The notes under the pieces are model-generated. The model ran no database searches and had not been told where the DNA came from. It saw only the letters and a program-made list of their open reading frames with translations. From contig NZ_LT629797.1 of the NCBI RefSeq assembly GCF_900106015.1, positions 1,736,001 to 1,800,000 of the forward strand: DNA of 64,000 nucleotides, in the 5' to 3' direction. The position numbers and the translations under genes are program-made. The stretch is from Pseudomonas sihuiensis. Its GTDB lineage: Bacteria > Pseudomonadota > Gammaproteobacteria > Pseudomonadales > Pseudomonadaceae. Below are positions 51,424 through 59,872 of the stretch, piece by piece. How positions within the stretch are numbered: position 1 is the first letter of the stretch; each line of letters starts with the position of its first letter.

Positions 51424-52431
51424 GTGGAAAATTCTCACTCTCAAGTTACTGATTTTAAAGGGATTTTATCTAGGCGTTTTTCTGTAGCGCCGATGATGGA
51501 CTGGACGGATCGCCACTGCCGGTTCTTTCTCCGTCAGTTGTCGCGCCATGCCCTGCTCTACACCGAGATGGTCACCACCGGCGCGCTGATCCATGGCGAC
51601 CGCGAGCGTTTCCTGCGTTACAGCGAGTGCGAACACCCGATTGCCCTGCAGTTGGGCGGCAGCAACCCACAGGACCTGGCGACTTGCGCGAAGATGGCCG
51701 AAGAACACGGCTATGACGAAGTGAACCTGAACGTCGGCTGCCCCAGCGACCGGGTGCAGAACAATATGATCGGCGCCTGCCTGATGGGCCATCCGGCGCT
51801 GGTAGCCGACTGCGTCAAGGCCATGCAGGACGCCGTGAACATCCCGGTGACGGTCAAGCACCGCATCGGTATCAATGGCCGTGACAGTTACGCCGAGCTG
51901 TGCGATTTCGTCGGCCAGGTGCGTGATGCCGGTTGCCGCAGCTTCACTGTGCATGCGCGTATCGCCATCCTCGAAGGCCTGTCGCCGAAGGAAAACCGCG
52001 AGATCCCGCCGCTGCGTTACGACGTGGCTGCCCAACTCAAGCAGGACTTCCCCGACCTGGAGATCATCCTCAACGGCGGCATCAAGACCCTTGAGGAATG
52101 CGAGCAGCACCTGCAGACCTTCGATGGCGTGATGCTCGGCCGCGAGGCCTATCACAACCCCTATCTGCTGGCGCAGGTGGACAGTCGCCTGTTCGGCGCC
52201 GCGGACGCGGGCATTACCCGCATGGACGCCCTGCTCGCACTCAAACCCTACGTCGAACAGCATCTGCGCGAGGGCGGCACCCTGCATCACGTCAGCCGTC
52301 ACGTGCTGGGCCTGGCTCAAGGCTTCCCAGGTGCGCGGCGCTTCCGCCAGTTGCTGTCGGTGGACATTCACAAGGTGCAAGACCCGCTGGCGCTGCTCGA
52401 TCAGGCAGCCGAACTGCTACGCGGTCATTGA
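51424..52431 (+). CDS. dusA: DusA, tRNA-dihydrouridine synthase A, with island-supplied start
   Basis: The 335-residue protein uses FMN to reduce uridines 20/20a in the tRNA D-loop. NVGCPSDR (about 103-110) and GACL (117-120) hold the conserved cysteines. RRFSVAPMMDWTDRHCR and the FMN-binding TVHAR region are intact. The first roughly 20 residues (GTG start, MENSHSQVTDFKGIL) come from the island, and GGGG lies before the start. The native N-terminus remains at 6110. The element thus restores a full-length gene but replaces its promoter and translation start. Function is probably kept, with altered expression. Confidence 0.9.
   Translation: MENSHSQVTDFKGILSRRFSVAPMMDWTDRHCRFFLRQLSRHALLYTEMVTTGALIHGDRERFLRYSECEHPIALQLGGSNPQDLATCAKMAEEHGYDEVNLNVGCPSDRVQNNMIGACLMGHPALVADCVKAMQDAVNIPVTVKHRIGINGRDSYAELCDFVGQVRDAGCRSFTVHARIAILEGLSPKENREIPPLRYDVAAQLKQDFPDLEIILNGGIKTLEECEQHLQTFDGVMLGREAYHNPYLLAQVDSRLFGAADAGITRMDALLALKPYVEQHLREGGTLHHVSRHVLGLAQGFPGARRFRQLLSVDIHKVQDPLALLDQAAELLRGH
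51487..51504 (+). other. attR core in dusA
   Basis: GCGCCGATGATGGACTGG pairs with the attL core at 6158-6175 (16 of 18 identical). Confidence 0.8.
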
Positions 52432-52726
52432 TCCGGCGCGCTCAGACGATAGCGGCTACGCCCCGTCGTCTGCACCAGGCCATTCTCCTCCTGCTGCGCA
52501 GCACCTGGCGCACGCTGACCAGCGACAGCGGTTCGCCGGCCTCACTCAATTGCTGGTGGAGTGCGCGCGCGGATATTTCCTGCTCGTCATTGGCGCTGCA
52601 CAGCGCCTCCACCACCTTGAGCCGGGGCATGCTGAGGCGCAGCCCGGCGGCCTGCAGCCACTCACGGCACTGACGCGTATCCAGGCCTGCGGAAACTGAA
52701 CGAGAAAGCAGGGTTTGGGTCGACAT
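52425..52726 (-). pseudogene. Fur-like regulator with a frameshift
   Basis: From the ATG at 52726 (AAGGAG upstream) the frame reads MSTQTLLSRSV...LRLSMPRLKVVEALCSANDE...SLVSVRQVL, a winged-helix N-terminal half of the Fur type. Then it shifts. The +1 frame reads QEENGLVQTTGRSRYRLSAP and stops at 52425, which is the natural continuation. A single-base change near 52495-52500 (CAGCAGGAGGAG run) would explain the break. Even joined, the protein lacks the metal-binding C-terminal domain. It is either a real pseudogene or a sequencing error. It overlaps the 3' end of dusA tail-to-tail. Confidence 0.7.
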
Positions 52727-52772
52727 GTTCGGGCTCCTTGGCAGCTCGTCTACAGTCGGACTCCACCGACTT

Positions 52773-52792
52773 CGGTACGTTCTCACGTACCG
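52773..52792. promoter_or_regulatory. Perfect palindrome upstream of the Fur-like gene
   Basis: CGGTACGT-TCTC-ACGTACCG is a perfect inverted repeat in the divergent gap between the Fur-like gene and tal. It is a candidate operator. Confidence 0.4.
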
Positions 52793-52921
52793 TCATTACT
52801 AAAGACGAACGAGCCAGCGAAAAGCGCAGCCCGAAAAGGTAAATTTTGTCAGTGACCCGACCGTTGAGCGCTTGCAGCGCCTCGGGTAAGGTCATGCCAT
52901 CTGCAACGACAAGGCCTCGTC

Positions 52922-53848
52922 ATGACCTCCAAGCTGGAACAACTCAAGCAGTTCACTACCGTAGTCGCTGACACCGGTGACCTCGACGCCATCGCCCGCC
53001 TGCAACCGGTGGATGCCACCACCAACCCCTCGCTGCTGCTCAAGGCGGCGGCCCTACCCCGCTATGCCGATCTGTTGAATCAGGCAGTGAGTGCCGGCAA
53101 GGGAGACCTGGGATTGGCCTGCGATCACTTCGCGGTGGCCGTCGGCCAGGAGATCCTCAAGGTCATTCCGGGGCGCATTTCCACCGAAGTCGATGCGCGC
53201 CTGTCGTTCGACACCGACGCGACCCTGCGCCGCGCCGAGCGCCTGATCGGCCTTTACGAAAAAGCGGGTATTGGCCGCGATCGCGTACTGATCAAGATAG
53301 CTTCGACCTGGGAAGGCATCCGCGCCGCCGAGCAGTTGGAAAAAGCCGGCGTGCAGACCAACCTGACGCTGCTGTTCGCCTTCGCCCAGGCACAGGCCTG
53401 CGCCGATGCCGGCATATTCCTCATCTCGCCGTTCGTGGGGCGCATCTACGATTGGTACAAGAAGGCCGAGGGCCGTGATTTCGTAGGCAACGATGATCCT
53501 GGCGTGCAATCGGTCACGCGCATCTACGACTACTACAAGGCCAACGGCTACGACACCGTGGTGATGGGGGCAAGCTTCCGCAATCTTGGTCAGATCGAAG
53601 CGTTGGCTGGTTGCGACCGCCTGACCATCAGCCCCGACCTGCTGCAGAAACTGGCTGAGGACGATGGCCAACTGAGTCGCCAGCTCGCCCTGGGTGCTAA
53701 CGGCGAACCTCGCCAGAGCCTCGATGAAGGCGGCTTCCGCTGGGCGCTGAACGAAGACGCCATGGCCACCGAGAAACTGGCCGAAGGCATCCGCCTGTTC
53801 GCCCGCGATCAGGAGAAACTCGAAGCCCTGCTGGCCGCCAAGGCCTGA
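52922..53848 (+). CDS. tal: Transaldolase
   Basis: The 308-residue protein is transaldolase B-like. It moves a three-carbon unit between sedoheptulose-7-P and glyceraldehyde-3-P in the pentose phosphate pathway. The Schiff-base lysine lies in [12 protein letters not shown] (about 121-132), and [12 protein letters not shown] is the family start motif. An AAGG precedes the ATG. Length is normal. It is followed by a strong terminator and keeps the dusA-tal order usual in Pseudomonas. Confidence 0.95.
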   Translation: MTSKLEQLKQFTTVVADTGDLDAIARLQPVDATTNPSLLLKAAALPRYADLLNQAVSAGKGDLGLACDHFAVAVGQEILKVIPGRISTEVDARLSFDTDATLRRAERLIGLYEKAGIGRDRVLIKIASTWEGIRAAEQLEKAGVQTNLTLLFAFAQAQACADAGIFLISPFVGRIYDWYKKAEGRDFVGNDDPGVQSVTRIYDYYKANGYDTVVMGASFRNLGQIEALAGCDRLTISPDLLQKLAEDDGQLSRQLALGANGEPRQSLDEGGFRWALNEDAMATEKLAEGIRLFARDQEKLEALLAAKA

Positions 53849-53853
53849 ATGAC

Positions 53854-53886
53854 AAAGGGGGCGTCAGCTTGGCTGACGCCCCTTTT
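53854..53886 (+). terminator. Rho-independent terminator of tal
   Basis: AAAGGGGGCGTCAGC and GCTGACGCCCCTTTT form a long stem around TTG, immediately after tal. Confidence 0.95.
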
Positions 53887-53979
53887 CATCGCGAGTTAGA
53901 AAGTAGAGCGCGTTGTGCGCACCAACGACTTTCTCGGCAGATATCGGTGCGCGCAGCGCACCCTACGGAAAACAATCGA

Positions 53980-54474
53980 TCAGTGCCGCTCGAGCGCGCT
54001 GACCAAATCGTGAAAGGCCTCGCGGTTGGAGTCGTTGAGCCCCATCAGAATGCGGTGCGCTTCCAGCACCTTGGCCTTCACCACCTCTTCGGACTGATCC
54101 TGCGAAGGCAGATCATCCAGACAATCCGGGCAGGGAATCGGCCGATCGACGATGTTGAACACCTGATCGAAACCCATGGACTCCAGCAAACGGGTGATGT
54201 CGTCGTGAGTGGTGACAACGGTCGGCAACAGGCCCACCTTCTGCCGCGACAGAATGGACAATTTCGCCAGCAAACCGAGAGTCGTGCTGTCGATACTGCG
54301 CGTTTCAGTCAAGTCGATGACGATGGCCGAAAAATTCAACGCGGTGAAAATCTTTTCAATCGTGGCATCCAGAGCTGAACACAGCGTCAGACGGACTTCA
54401 CCGACAAACTTCAGGACGAAGGTTCCATCCTGCTCGGCGAATTGGATGCGACCGGGGCTTATCCCAGGATTCAT
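53980..54474 (-). CDS. STAS-domain anti-sigma-factor antagonist, RssC-like
   Basis: The 164-residue protein has a STAS domain (about 8-110) with the phosphorylatable Ser region IDLTETRSIDSTTLGLL. A C-terminal extension has the Cys pair PCPDC. It overlaps the upstream response-regulator/phosphatase gene by four bases, so the two are co-translated and probably act as a partner-switching pair controlling a sigma factor or HsbA-like system. Confidence 0.85.
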   Translation of the reverse strand: MNPGISPGRIQFAEQDGTFVLKFVGEVRLTLCSALDATIEKIFTALNFSAIVIDLTETRSIDSTTLGLLAKLSILSRQKVGLLPTVVTTHDDITRLLESMGFDQVFNIVDRPIPCPDCLDDLPSQDQSEEVVKAKVLEAHRILMGLNDSNREAFHDLVSALERH

Positions 54475-55655
54475 GCAAGGTTCCTGCTCAACACCAGCAA
54501 GGCGATATCATCCGGCATCTCGCCCAGATTGGCCAGACCGAGAACTTGACGCAAACCGCCCAGCGTACCGCCAGCCTGGCTAACCAGTTGTGGCAGCGCC
54601 AATTCCTTCTCTTTCAGCGTGTCGCCGGGCAACAGGTCGAGAATGCCGTCGGAGAGCAGGGTCAGGCTGAAAGACTCAGGCAACTGCATCACCAGATCGC
54701 CGTATTCGGCTTCTTCGAAAAGGCCGACCGGCAGGCCGCGCCCCTCCAGGTAACGCGCCTGGCCATTCTCGAACAGCACCGGCAATGGCAAATGCCCGCC
54801 GATGCTGTAGGTGAGCATGCCGCTCTCCTCGTCGATAACGCCGCCGAGCATGGTCACGTGTTTGCCCAGCTTGCAGTTGATCAGGCCGCGGTTGATGTGG
54901 CCGAGCACATCCGAGGGCTTGAACTGCGGCAGCGTACCGCCACGCCGCCACTCGTAGAGCAGGCGCGTGGTCATGAACTTGAGCAGTACGGTGACGAATG
55001 CCGAGGACGCCCCATGGCCGGAGACATCGGCCAGATAGAACGCGATGCGGCGCTCGTCGATACGGAAGTAATCGACGAAGTCACCGGAGAGGTACAGCGA
55101 CGGAATGATCTGGTGCGCGAAGTTCAGGCCATCGGCCTGCCAGGGCGTCACTGGCAGCATGTTCATCTGCACCTGACGGCCAGCATTCTGGTCTTCCTGC
55201 AACAGATGCAGGCTGGCCTGGAGCTCACGATTGGTCGCTTCGAGCTTCTCGCGATAGAGCTGGTTCTCGACGCGCAGACGCGCACGGTCCAGCGCGCGAC
55301 GCACCGAGTGCTCCAGCACCGCCAGGTCTTCGAGAGGTTTGATCAGGTAGTCGGCAGCGCCGAGACGCAGGGCTTCGACGGCATCGTTCATCACGCCGGC
55401 GCCGGAAACGACGATCACCGGCACCTCGACACCCAGCGCGTTGATACGTCGAATCAGTTCAAGACCGTCGACCTGCGGCATGCGCAGGTCGCAGATCATC
55501 AGGTCGGGGCCTTCCTGCTGGAACACTTCCAGCCCCTGCAAACCGTTGGTGGCCTGCAACACCTTGAAGCCGCTGTCCTCGAGGTAGGCCGCGAGGCTTG
55601 CACGTACGACATCGTCGTCGTCGATGATCAGCAGAGTGGCACTGGTTTTGTGCAT
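54471..55655 (-). CDS. Response regulator with PP2C-type phosphatase, RssB-like
   Basis: The 394-residue protein has a receiver domain with Asp56 (LMICDLRMP) and LIKP. A linker coiled coil (about 130-165) follows, then a SpoIIE/PP2C phosphatase domain with YLADVSGHGASSA and LLSDGILDLL. It would dephosphorylate the co-encoded STAS protein in response to a histidine kinase. The start at 55655 (MHKTSATLLIIDDDD) was chosen over one 10 codons upstream. The pair matches the PA2797-PA2798 order as I recall it. Confidence 0.9.
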   Translation of the reverse strand: MHKTSATLLIIDDDDVVRASLAAYLEDSGFKVLQATNGLQGLEVFQQEGPDLMICDLRMPQVDGLELIRRINALGVEVPVIVVSGAGVMNDAVEALRLGAADYLIKPLEDLAVLEHSVRRALDRARLRVENQLYREKLEATNRELQASLHLLQEDQNAGRQVQMNMLPVTPWQADGLNFAHQIIPSLYLSGDFVDYFRIDERRIAFYLADVSGHGASSAFVTVLLKFMTTRLLYEWRRGGTLPQFKPSDVLGHINRGLINCKLGKHVTMLGGVIDEESGMLTYSIGGHLPLPVLFENGQARYLEGRGLPVGLFEEAEYGDLVMQLPESFSLTLLSDGILDLLPGDTLKEKELALPQLVSQAGGTLGGLRQVLGLANLGEMPDDIALLVLSRNLA

Positions 55656-55871
55656 GGGGTATCCAGGCAAACTGCGCCAGGGCAATTTTGGTCACTGCCC
55701 ATGGCGCGGCGCCGCATCTATGGCGCCAGGGCGATTTCAAGGGGCAGACGGTACTCCCATCTGCCGGCCGATTCAAGCCGGAACCGGTCGTCGTTCGGCG
55801 GCTTTACAGGTCAAATCGACGAGGGTTATAAGAGCCGCGGGAGAGCTCATAAGAAGACGAGGACAGGGTCC

Positions 55872-56171
55872 ATGAGTCAGAATGATCGAGCGTACAGCGA
55901 GAAACGCGACTACATCCGCATGCGACTGGAAGCTGCAGTCGTCCTCCATCACGCTGGCCGGGAAATCCCTGCACTGTGCCTGGATCTTTCCAGTACCGGC
56001 ATACAAATCGAGGCTGAAGCGGCCCTGAGCATGGGCGACAAGGTCAAGGTCCACATCCCTTCAGAGCACAGCGAGCTCGCCGGCCTCGACGCCCAGGCCG
56101 AAGTGGTTCGGATCAGCGATCTGGGCGACGGTCGTCAATCGCTGGGCTTGGCAATCATATCCATGAGCTGA
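55872..56171 (+). CDS. PilZ-domain c-di-GMP-binding protein
   Basis: The 99-residue protein has the c-di-GMP motifs of PilZ: KRDYIRMRLE (RxxxR) and DLSSTGIQI (D/NxSxxG). It is a single-domain type that would act as a small adaptor. AGGG precedes the ATG at 55872. An open frame extends far upstream but is only the complement of the rssB-like gene. It ends at a bidirectional terminator. Confidence 0.9.
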   Translation: MSQNDRAYSEKRDYIRMRLEAAVVLHHAGREIPALCLDLSSTGIQIEAEAALSMGDKVKVHIPSEHSELAGLDAQAEVVRISDLGDGRQSLGLAIISMS

Positions 56172-56185
56172 AATCTGCATTTACG

Positions 56186-56214
56186 AAAAAGGCGGATCTA
56201 GAGCCGCCTTTTTT
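56186..56214. terminator. Bidirectional terminator
   Basis: AAAAAGGCGG and CCGCCTTTTTT pair around ATCTAGAG between the convergent PilZ and mlaA genes, giving a U-tract on both strands. Confidence 0.9.
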
Positions 56215-56228
56215 GCATCTATCAGGAC

Positions 56229-56933
56229 TTAGAAGTCGTCTTCAACCTGCCCATCTTTCACCTTGAACTCACGGCTCTGCAGGTAGGCGTTGCGGATGAA
56301 GATGTACTTGTCGCCGCTGACCAGTCGCTCGGCCTGCAGCAGATTGGCACGGGTGTCGACCACCTGTACGCCACGAGTGACGTTGCGGGTCGGCACATGG
56401 TCGATGTACGGATAGGGGGTCAGGAAGCTATCCGGTACACGCCCGGCAGCGTCGCGCACGGTGCTTGGGCCAAGAAACGGGATGACCAGATACGGGCCGC
56501 TTTCCAAACCCCAGACACCCAGGGTCTGACCGAAATCTTCGTTGCTCTTCTGCAGGCCCATGTGCTTGGCCACGTCGAAGAAGCCCAGCACACCGAAGGT
56601 GGTGTTGAAGATCAGGCGACCGGTATCGACGCCGGCGTTGTGCAACTTGCCCTGCAGCAGGTTGTTGGCCAGGTTGCCAACGTCGCCGATATTGCCGAAG
56701 ACGTTGTGCACGCCATCTTCGAGAAACTGCGGCGTGACAGCCCGGTAACCCTGGGCGATCGGCTTCAGCGCATAGGTGTCGACGGTATCGTTGAAGCGGA
56801 AGATGGGGCGATTGAAACTTTCCCAAGGATCTTCTTCCGAAGCTGCCTGACTCATCGCAGGCAGCAGGCTCAGGCCAACGAGGGCCATCAGGCCACCCAG
56901 GCGCGCGATCCAGCGAGCACCGATCACATGCAT
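56229..56933 (-). CDS. mlaA: MlaA/VacJ, outer-membrane lipid-asymmetry protein
   Basis: The 234-residue protein has DPWESFNRPIFRFNDTVDTY and later VFGNIGDVGNLANNLLQGK and FGQTLGVWGLESGPYLVIPF, the family signatures of MlaA, which removes misplaced phospholipids from the outer leaflet with porin partners. The signal peptide ends LSLLPAMSQAASEEDPW with no lipobox Cys, so unlike the E. coli lipoprotein it is probably released by signal peptidase I. The other Mla genes are not in this window. Confidence 0.9.
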   Translation of the reverse strand: MHVIGARWIARLGGLMALVGLSLLPAMSQAASEEDPWESFNRPIFRFNDTVDTYALKPIAQGYRAVTPQFLEDGVHNVFGNIGDVGNLANNLLQGKLHNAGVDTGRLIFNTTFGVLGFFDVAKHMGLQKSNEDFGQTLGVWGLESGPYLVIPFLGPSTVRDAAGRVPDSFLTPYPYIDHVPTRNVTRGVQVVDTRANLLQAERLVSGDKYIFIRNAYLQSREFKVKDGQVEDDF

Positions 56934-57037
56934 TTAAATCTCTCCTTGAGGATAATAATGTGGCCACCGCCAGCGGGCCGAATGCCGCGTAGTATAAAGC
57001 CTTGAGCCCTGATTGGGAAGCATAGCGAAGAAAAGCG

Positions 57038-57448
57038 ATGACCGACGAAACCTTGCTGCATACAGCACACATCCCCGTACGCTGGGGCGACATGGACAGC
57101 TACGGGCACGTCAACAACATCATCTACATGCAGTACCTGGAAGAGGCTCGTGTCGCCTGGTTCGAGCTGGCCGGCGTAGCCTTGAGCAACGTGCCATTCG
57201 GTCCGGTGGTACTGCAGACCCAGCACACCTACCTGAAACCGGTGATCCACCCCGCCACCGTGGTGGTGGAACTGCGGGCCGGCGCGGTGGGGCGCAGCAG
57301 CCTGGTGATCGCACACCGGCTGACCATCGCCGAAGACCCGCTCACGGTCTACGGTGAGGGTTACTGCAAACTGGTGTGGATCGACCATGAAAGTGGCAAG
57401 TCGGTAGCCCTGCCGGAGCATGTACGCGGCCTGTTCAACGTCACCTAG
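57038..57448 (+). CDS. Hotdog-fold acyl-CoA thioesterase
   Basis: The 136-residue protein has the 4HBT motif WGDMDSYGHVNN (about 15-26), with the catalytic Asp, followed by YLEEARVAWF. It fits the YbgC/4-hydroxybenzoyl-CoA thioesterase group that hydrolyses short or medium acyl-CoA. It diverges from mlaA. The substrate is unknown. Confidence 0.85.
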   Translation: MTDETLLHTAHIPVRWGDMDSYGHVNNIIYMQYLEEARVAWFELAGVALSNVPFGPVVLQTQHTYLKPVIHPATVVVELRAGAVGRSSLVIAHRLTIAEDPLTVYGEGYCKLVWIDHESGKSVALPEHVRGLFNVT

Positions 57449-57510
57449 CGGTCACATTACGGTCATCCGTCGGCGTTAGATTGGCCTAGGCCAATGCCAC
57501 GGATGATCCT

Positions 57511-58227
57511 ATGCCCTCCCCCTGCACTGCCCTGATCTTTCAACTGTCCGGCTGCCTGGTCGACTTCGGCGCCCGCACGCTACCTGTCGCGCTGCAGCGG
57601 CTGCATCCCGAGTGCACGCCCCCGAACCTGGCCGGTACGCCGCAACAGGCGCTGGATGCATGGTTAGGCAAGTCGGCAACCAGCGCACAACTGCAGGCGC
57701 TGCAACAGGCGCTGAGCGAGGTGGCCGGAGAACATGCCGAACTGACCCCGGGTGCTGCACAGTTGCTGCAAACCCTGCATGCCAACGGCACGCCCTGTGC
57801 CTGGCTGGATGACCTGCCAGCCGACGCCAGCCTGCGCCTGGCCGAAGCGCTGCCCACGCCCATCGAAGCGGTGCTGGCGCGTCAGGCCAGGCCGTGGCCG
57901 GCGCCGGACAGTTGCTGGCAGGCATTGAGCCAGCTGGACGTCGGGCGCCTGGATGGCTGTGTTGTCGTCAGCGGTAATCCGCTACTGCTGCAAGCCGGGC
58001 TCAATGCCGGCTGCTGGACCATCGGCCTGGCGGCCTGCGGGCCACTGTGCGGCTACGCCCTGGCCGACTGGCAGGCACTGGGCGCGAGCGATCAGGAACA
58101 CCTGCGCGCCGAGGCCACGCTGCAGCTCTATCGTCTGGGCGTGCACTCGGTGGTCGATCATCTGGGAGAAATCGAGGCCAGCCTGGACGATATCGGCGTG
58201 CGCCGGAGCAAGGGCGAAAAGCCCTGA
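57511..58227 (+). CDS. HAD-like protein of the phosphonatase group, degenerate
   Basis: The 238-residue protein aligns in layout with phosphonoacetaldehyde hydrolase-type HAD proteins (LNAGCWTIGLAACG, LGVHSVVDHLGEIEASLDDI). Motif I reads FQLSGCLVDF where an active enzyme has FDxDGTL.D: the nucleophile Asp is replaced by Gln and the acid Asp by Ser. It is therefore probably not a phosphatase. It follows the thioesterase gene after a 62-base gap. Position matches PA2803 as I recall it. Confidence 0.75.
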   Translation: MPSPCTALIFQLSGCLVDFGARTLPVALQRLHPECTPPNLAGTPQQALDAWLGKSATSAQLQALQQALSEVAGEHAELTPGAAQLLQTLHANGTPCAWLDDLPADASLRLAEALPTPIEAVLARQARPWPAPDSCWQALSQLDVGRLDGCVVVSGNPLLLQAGLNAGCWTIGLAACGPLCGYALADWQALGASDQEHLRAEATLQLYRLGVHSVVDHLGEIEASLDDIGVRRSKGEKP

Positions 58228-58343
58228 GCCTTTGACTCGGATCAGGCAAAGCCGGCCCGCTTGGATTAACCTTCAGGTACGGGTTGAAAACTTCCAGCGC
58301 CGCTGGGGGTCAATGCCTAAGCTGATTCGATAAGGAGAACTCT

Positions 58344-58610
58344 ATGCCAGCAAGCGACCTGCAGCAGCAACTGGAAGCCCTCCAGCAACACCTGGCCCAG
58401 GACACGCCGCTCAGCGAGGAAGAACGCGCATCGCTTTACCTGCTGACCCAGGAAATCGAAGTGCAATTGGCGCGTGAAGCCGCCTCAGCGCCTGACGCCA
58501 CGCTGATCGATGGCGTCAATCTGGCGGTGGAACGTTTCGAGGCCAGCCACCCTACCCTCGCCGGCACCCTGCGCAACATTATGCAGAGCCTGGCCAATAT
58601 GGGCATCTGA
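58344..58610 (+). CDS. DUF4404 family protein
   Basis: The 88-residue helical protein (MPASDLQQQLEALQQHLAQD...LSEEERASLYLLTQEIE...) fits DUF4404, a small family common in Pseudomonas with no known role. AAGGAG precedes the ATG. Predicted soluble. Function unknown. Confidence 0.8.
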   Translation: MPASDLQQQLEALQQHLAQDTPLSEEERASLYLLTQEIEVQLAREAASAPDATLIDGVNLAVERFEASHPTLAGTLRNIMQSLANMGI

Positions 58611-58699
58611 ATGCCCTGCCCCGGCTCAGGCCCGGCGTTTCAAGCAAAATGTCGCCGCTTGGCCAATGCCACTTAGCCAAGCGTCGATGCATCGAACGT

Positions 58700-58772
58700 G
58701 TAGGAGCGACGCCCCGCCGCGAGCCCGGGCGGGGCTGACGCGAAAAGCTTCGCCCCGGGGCGGGGCTCCTAC
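58700..58772. repeat. REP-like palindromic pair
   Basis: GTAGGAGCGACGCCCCGCCGCGA and its imperfect complement TTCGCCCCGGGGCGGGGCTCCTAC form paired hairpins between the DUF4404 and queF genes. The ends match the repeats at 3360 and 59735. Confidence 0.8.
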
Positions 58773-58816
58773 AAAGGCCGCATTGGCAGCATTATCTAAG
58801 CGGCATTTTTCATGGC

Positions 58817-59647
58817 TTACTGGCGCGCCAGGCGGCCATTTTCCGGCGTGATCGCCTCGGTGCTGCGATACGGATTGATGTCCAGCCCACCACGGCGCAC
58901 GTAGCGCGCATAGACAGTCAGCGACTGCGGCTGCAGCAGGCGCTGCAGATCGAGGAAGATGCGCTCGACGCACTGCTCGTGAAAATCCGCGTGCTGACGG
59001 AAGCTCACCAGATAAGCCAGCAGGCTGGCATGATCCAGCGCCGCGCCGCGGTACTCGACTACCAGACTGCCCCAGTCCGGCTGGCCGGTAACCGGGCAGT
59101 TGGACTTGAGCAGATGGCTGTGCAGGCTCTCTTCCAGCACCCGGCCAGCGTCGCAACGCAGCAGCTCGGGCTGCGGGTGGTCGTACTGGCTGACACTGAT
59201 GTCCAGTTCATCGATGCACTGACCAGGCAGGATCGCCACGCCCTCCTCAGAAACTTCAGCCAGCGAGCGCAGGCGCACCGCCACCGGCTTACCGGCCACC
59301 GCCGACAGGTCACGCACCAGCGTCGCTTGCAGCTCGTCCCAACCGGCGAAAGCGGACTGGTTCAGGGAATTGAGGTACAGCTTGAAGGACTTCGACTCGA
59401 TGATGTTCGGCGAGTCTGCGGGGATGGCGAACTCACCGATGGCCACCACCGGCTTGCCGGACGGCAGCAGCCAGGACAGCTCGTAGCAGTTCCAGTAGTC
59501 CACGCCCTGATACGGCAGGCTGGCGCCATCCAGACCCAGCTCCGCCCACTTGGTGGTGCGCGAGATGGGGAATAGCAGCTCTGGGCTGTATTCGGCGATG
59601 TACTGGCTGGACTTGCCCAGCGGGGAATGTTCGGCGGGGTGCTGCAT
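58817..59647 (-). CDS. queF: QueF, NADPH-dependent 7-cyano-7-deazaguanine reductase
   Basis: The 276-residue protein reduces preQ0 to preQ1 in queuosine synthesis. The catalytic Cys lies in [16 protein letters not shown] (about 180-195), and [10 protein letters not shown] follows, as in the long two-domain QueF type of proteobacteria. I chose the ATG at 59647 over a TTG three codons upstream. Length is normal. Queuosine and dihydrouridine are both tRNA modifications, but the link to dusA is only genome position. Confidence 0.95.
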   Translation of the reverse strand: MQHPAEHSPLGKSSQYIAEYSPELLFPISRTTKWAELGLDGASLPYQGVDYWNCYELSWLLPSGKPVVAIGEFAIPADSPNIIESKSFKLYLNSLNQSAFAGWDELQATLVRDLSAVAGKPVAVRLRSLAEVSEEGVAILPGQCIDELDISVSQYDHPQPELLRCDAGRVLEESLHSHLLKSNCPVTGQPDWGSLVVEYRGAALDHASLLAYLVSFRQHADFHEQCVERIFLDLQRLLQPQSLTVYARYVRRGGLDINPYRSTEAITPENGRLARQ

Positions 59648-59734
59648 GGCGCGCAATCCAGGGTGGCGAAAAACCGCGCAAGTTTAACGGGTTGAGCGCC
59701 ACGCCGCACCCGCGAAGCACTACGCAGACTACCT

Positions 59735-59801
59735 GTAGGAGCGAGCTCTGCTCGCGAATTGCCTTACAGCCAGAAGCTTCGCGAGCAGAGCTCGCTCCTA
59801 C
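59735..59801. repeat. REP-like element with perfect 24-bp arms
   Basis: GTAGGAGCGAGCTCTGCTCG and the four following bases are perfectly complementary to the last 24 bases of the element, which end in GAGCTCGCTCCTAC. It lies upstream of queF and downstream of the RND operon. Confidence 0.85.
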
Positions 59802-59872
59802 AACAAAAATCAGTAGCCCAGTGAACTGTGAGAGGCTGCAAAAGCTCGCCGCTAAAGCGCCTCCTACAGGAT

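Noticed and set aside
51424..51504. Integration into a tRNA gene
   Set aside because: No tRNA is present; both junctions lie in the protein-coding dusA start.
54546..55860. Long upstream extension of the PilZ frame
   Set aside because: It lies opposite the RssB-like gene; the PilZ domain starts at the ATG at 55872 with a ribosome site.
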